This document shows positions 60,987 to 64,000 of a stretch of DNA of 64,000 nucleotides, in pieces (position 1 is the first letter of the stretch; every line of letters starts with the position of its first letter). The translations under genes and the position numbers were made by a program. Below the pieces are notes generated by a model. The model ran no database searches. It had not been told where the DNA came from and was given only the letters and a program-made list of their open reading frames with translations. Origin of the DNA: DASWNP01 sp036399175 (GTDB lineage: Bacteria; Acidobacteriota; Blastocatellia; Pyrinomonadales; Pyrinomonadaceae); NCBI GenBank assembly GCA_036399175.1, contig DASWNP010000043.1, forward strand, positions 1 through 64,000. The letters run 5' to 3'.

Positions 60987-63900
60987 ATGGAGCAACAACA
61001 AATGGAGAGCGCGGGAGCCGAAGAAGAACTGAGAGGCGTGGCGATTATCGGCATGTCGGGTCGTTTTCCGGGTGCAGCCAACGTGGAAGAGTTCTGGCGC
61101 AACCTGCGCGACGGCGTCGAGTCCATCAGGTTCTTCTCCGACGAGGAGCTTTTGGCGGCGGGCGTCTCGCCCAGAGAGATGGCTGCCCCTAACTACGTCA
61201 AAGCCAACGGCGTGCTCGAAGATATCGAGCTGTTCGACGCTCCCTTCTTCGGCTTCTCGCCGAGGGAAGCCGAGATAATGGATCCGCAGCTCCGCTTCTT
61301 CCTCGAAGGCGGCTGGGAAGCGCTCGAAAACGCGGGCTACAACTCCGACACCTACCCTGGCGCAATCGGCATCTACGGCGGGATGCACATGAGCAAGTAC
61401 CTGCTCTCGAACCTGCTGCCGAACCGTGCGCTCGTCGAATCAGCCGGGGCGCTCCAACTGAGAATCTGGAACGACAAAGATTTTCTCGCCTCGCTCGTCG
61501 CCTACAAGCTCAACCTGCAAGGGCCGAGCGTGACGGTTCAGACCGCTTGTTCTACTTCGCTCGTCGCCGTCTGCATGGCCTGCCAGAGTTTGCTCAACTA
61601 CCAGTGCGACATGGCGCTGGCGGGTGGCGTTACCGTCAGCGTCCCGCACTACGTCGGCGCATTCGTTCAGGAAGGCGTGCTCTCACCCGACGGCCATTGC
61701 CGCGCCTTCGACGCCGAAGCTCGCGGCACTGTCGCGGGCAACGGCATGGGCATCGTGCTTCTCAAGCGACTGTCGGACGCCATCGCCGACCGCGACCCGA
61801 TTTATGCAGTCGTCAAAGGCTGGGCGATGAACAACGACGGCTCGGCCAAGATTGGCTACACCGCGCCGAGCATGGAAGGCCAGATGGAAGTTATCGGCAT
61901 GGCGCAGGCGCTCGCCGAGGTCGAGCCCGAGACCGTCACCTACATCGAAGCTCACGGCACGGGCACGCCTCTGGGCGACCCGATTGAGATAGCTGCGCTC
62001 AACGAAGTCTTCCGCACCCAGACCGAGAAGAAGGGCTTCTGCGGCGTCGGCTCGGTCAAGACCAACATCGGCCACTTGGACGCCGCCGCAGGCGTGGCGA
62101 GCCTGATTAAGACCGTGCTCGCGCTTCGTCACAAACAGCTTCCGCCGAGCATCAACTTCCAGAGCCCGAACCCGCAGATTGATTTCGCTAACAGTCCTTT
62201 CTACGTCAACGCGCGCCTGAGCGATTGGAAGAGCAACGGCACGCCTCTGCGCGCGGGCGTCAGCTCTTTCGCAATGGGCGGCGTCAACGCCCACGTCATC
62301 CTCGAAGAAGCGCCGCCGGTCGAAGAGTCTTCGGATTCGAGGCCGTACCAGTTGCTCGTGCTCTCGGCCAAGTCGAACTCCGCGCTCGACCAGATGACGA
62401 AGAATCTGGCCGCGCATCTCAGGCAGCAGCCCGGGCAGAAGCTCTCCGATGTCGCCTACACGCTCAAGGTCGGGCGCAGGGCTTTCATCCATCGCCGCAC
62501 CATCGTTTGCAGCGATACGGAAGACGCCGTCAGCGCTCTTGAGACGCTCGACCCGAAGCGCGTCTTCACCTCTACGTCCGACACGCGCCAGCGCAACGTC
62601 GTCTTCATGTTTCCGGGGCAGGGCGCGCAGTACGTGCAGATGGCCGCAGGGCTCTACGAGGACGAGCCGACTTTTCGACAGGAACTAGACCGGTGCGCCG
62701 AAGCCCTGCGCCCCGCGCTCAAGCTCGACCTGCGCGAATTGCTCTATCCGGCGGAAGAAGCGGCGACGGAAGCCGCCGAGCGGCTCGGCCAAACTCAATA
62801 CACGCAGCCCGCGCTCTTCGCCGTCGAGTACGCGCTGGCGAAGGTCTGGATGCAGTGGGGCGTCGAGCCCAAGTTGATGATAGGTCACAGCGTCGGCGAA
62901 TACGTCGCGGCCTGTCTCTCGGGCGTGATGTCTCTGGAGGATGCGCTCTCGCTCGTGGCCGAACGCGCGCGACTGATGCAGGAGCTTCCGCCGGGCGCGA
63001 TGCTGGCCGTCTCGCTGACGGAAGAGAGAGTGCAGCCGCTTCTCGGCAAGGGGCTTTCGCTGGCGGCGGTCAACAGCCACGCGCTCTCGGTCGTCTCGGG
63101 GCTGCCGGAGATGATTGAAAAACTGCAAACGCGCCTCACGGCTGAAGGCATCGAGTGCCGACGCCTGCACACCTCACACGCTTTTCATTCCGAGATGGTC
63201 GAACCCATCATGCAGCAGTTCATCAACCGCGTGAGGAAGGTCAGGCTGCAAGCGCCGTCCATCCCTTACGTCTCGAACGTCACGGGCGAGCTGATTACCG
63301 AAGCGGAGGCAACCGACCCGCTCTACTGGGCGAAACACCTGCGCCGCGCCGTGCGCTTCGCCGACGGATTGAACGTCGTGCTTCAGGACGAACAGGCCGT
63401 GCTCATCGAAGTCGGGCCCGGACGCGCGCTCAGCACCTTCTGCAAGCATCACCCGCAGGCGACCGCCGACCATCTCATCCTCGCTTCCGTCCGCCACCCG
63501 CACGACGCGCAGGCAGACGTGGCTTTTCTCCTCAACAGTCTCGGCAGGCTTTGGCTCACGGGATTCGAAGTCGATTGGGACGGCTTCTACGCGGAAGAGC
63601 TTCGCAACCGCGTGCCCTTACCGAGTTATCCGTTCGAGCGTCATCGCTACTGGGTCGAGCCGCAGGAAGATTACGTCGATAGCCTGATGCAGGCCAGACC
63701 CGCCGAAAAACGACTCGACATCGCCGAATGGTTCTACACGCCGCTCTGGAAACAGTCCTTCTCTCCGCGCCCTGAAAGGCTCAGGGAGCGCCTCAACTGG
63801 CTGCTCTTCATCGACGAGCTTGGCCTCGGCGAGCAGATTGCCGGGCGGCTCAAAGCGCAGGGGCAGGATGTCGTCCTCGTCAGGCTGGGCGACGAATTCA

Positions 63901-64000
63901 ACGAACGCTCGGAGCGCGAGTTTACGATTAATCCCGAGCGGATGAGCGACTACGAAACGCTGCTCCTGACGCTCGCCGCCGACGGGCATCATCCGCATCG
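60987..64000 (+). CDS. Type I polyketide synthase KS-AT-KR..., 3'-truncated by the window edge
   Basis: The frame is open from the ATG at 60987 (AAGGGA 4 nt upstream) to the end of the window, at least 1004 codons, and continues outside. The ketosynthase begins ELRGVAIIGMSGRFPGA and has the active site TACSTSLV plus the histidines in EAHGTGTPLGDP and KTNIGHLDAAAG. The acyltransferase (about residues 535-850) has FPGQGAQY and GHSVGEYVAA, with HAFH, a malonyl-CoA signature. After VPLPSYPFERHRYWVE, the sequence FYTPLWKQS looks like the structural half of a ketoreductase. It follows the NRPS by 177 bp on the same strand, so it probably extends the peptidyl chain with a malonate unit. A short hairpin (CTGCTC-TTC-GAGCAG, 60951-60965) lies in the gap. 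Confidence 0.93.
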   Translation, partial: MEQQQMESAGAEEELRGVAIIGMSGRFPGAANVEEFWRNLRDGVESIRFFSDEELLAAGVSPREMAAPNYVKANGVLEDIELFDAPFFGFSPREAEIMDPQLRFFLEGGWEALENAGYNSDTYPGAIGIYGGMHMSKYLLSNLLPNRALVESAGALQLRIWNDKDFLASLVAYKLNLQGPSVTVQTACSTSLVAVCMACQSLLNYQCDMALAGGVTVSVPHYVGAFVQEGVLSPDGHCRAFDAEARGTVAGNGMGIVLLKRLSDAIADRDPIYAVVKGWAMNNDGSAKIGYTAPSMEGQMEVIGMAQALAEVEPETVTYIEAHGTGTPLGDPIEIAALNEVFRTQTEKKGFCGVGSVKTNIGHLDAAAGVASLIKTVLALRHKQLPPSINFQSPNPQIDFANSPFYVNARLSDWKSNGTPLRAGVSSFAMGGVNAHVILEEAPPVEESSDSRPYQLLVLSAKSNSALDQMTKNLAAHLRQQPGQKLSDVAYTLKVGRRAFIHRRTIVCSDTEDAVSALETLDPKRVFTSTSDTRQRNVVFMFPGQGAQYVQMAAGLYEDEPTFRQELDRCAEALRPALKLDLRELLYPAEEAATEAAERLGQTQYTQPALFAVEYALAKVWMQWGVEPKLMIGHSVGEYVAACLSGVMSLEDALSLVAERARLMQELPPGAMLAVSLTEERVQPLLGKGLSLAAVNSHALSVVSGLPEMIEKLQTRLTAEGIECRRLHTSHAFHSEMVEPIMQQFINRVRKVRLQAPSIPYVSNVTGELITEAEATDPLYWAKHLRRAVRFADGLNVVLQDEQAVLIEVGPGRALSTFCKHHPQATADHLILASVRHPHDAQADVAFLLNSLGRLWLTGFEVDWDGFYAEELRNRVPLPSYPFERHRYWVEPQEDYVDSLMQARPAEKRLDIAEWFYTPLWKQSFSPRPERLRERLNWLLFIDELGLGEQIAGRLKAQGQDVVLVRLGDEFNERSEREFTINPERMSDYETLLLTLAADGHHPH

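Overview
The window looks like an accessory region of a GC-rich Gram-negative chromosome, most plausibly an acidobacterium of the Blastocatellia type. I infer this from the gene families together: an OmpR-type winged helix fused to TPRs, a DUF5916 outer-membrane protein, a giant RHS protein carrying LamG, PA14 and DUF4214 modules, and large FAAL/NRPS/PKS genes. No rRNA or marker gene is present to prove it.

Left (1-24763): the 3' part of a nonribosomal peptide synthetase (NRPS) cluster on the + strand. Gene 1 enters from outside the window. It is followed by an overlapping terminating NRPS, an overlapping SyrD/PvdE-type ABC exporter, an MbtH-like protein, a DUF5916 beta-barrel protein, a type II thioesterase and a DDAH-like hydrolase. 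My by-eye reading of the adenylation pockets gives ...-D-Thr - Ser - (probably basic) - Thr - Leu - release by a thioesterase.

Middle (24764-42613): an accessory stretch. It holds a lower-GC AIPR/DGQHR-like putative phage-defence gene bracketed by hairpins, a 3200-aa RHS protein behind a near-consensus promoter, two small membrane or lipoprotein ORFs, and a frameshifted orphan copy of the RHS C-terminal tip. On the - strand there is an HTH / ParA / winged-helix trio resembling a plasmid or integrated-element remnant, with GGGTGGT heptad repeats inside the last gene. A winged-helix/TPR regulator, also on the - strand, closes this part.

Right (42614-64000): a second, lipopeptide-polyketide cluster. 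A specialised NusG paralog (RfaH/LoaP-like) is followed by a 411-bp hairpin-containing leader and then the assembly line FAAL-ACP-C-A(Ala)-PCP-C-A(Ala)-PCP // C-A(Pro)-PCP-C-A(Gly)-PCP // KS-AT-KR..., which runs off the right end. The Gly adenylation domain is interrupted twice, by a luciferase-like monooxygenase between motifs A4 and A5 and by an FkbM-type methyltransferase between A8 and A10. The simplest reading is an acyl-Ala-Ala-Pro-(alpha-hydroxy/methoxy)Gly-polyketide. This is the most unusual system in the window.

Across both clusters the adenylation domains share near-identical DNA blocks, which points to recent duplication or gene conversion between modules. Several of these blocks switch abruptly from pyrimidine-rich to purine-rich codon style.
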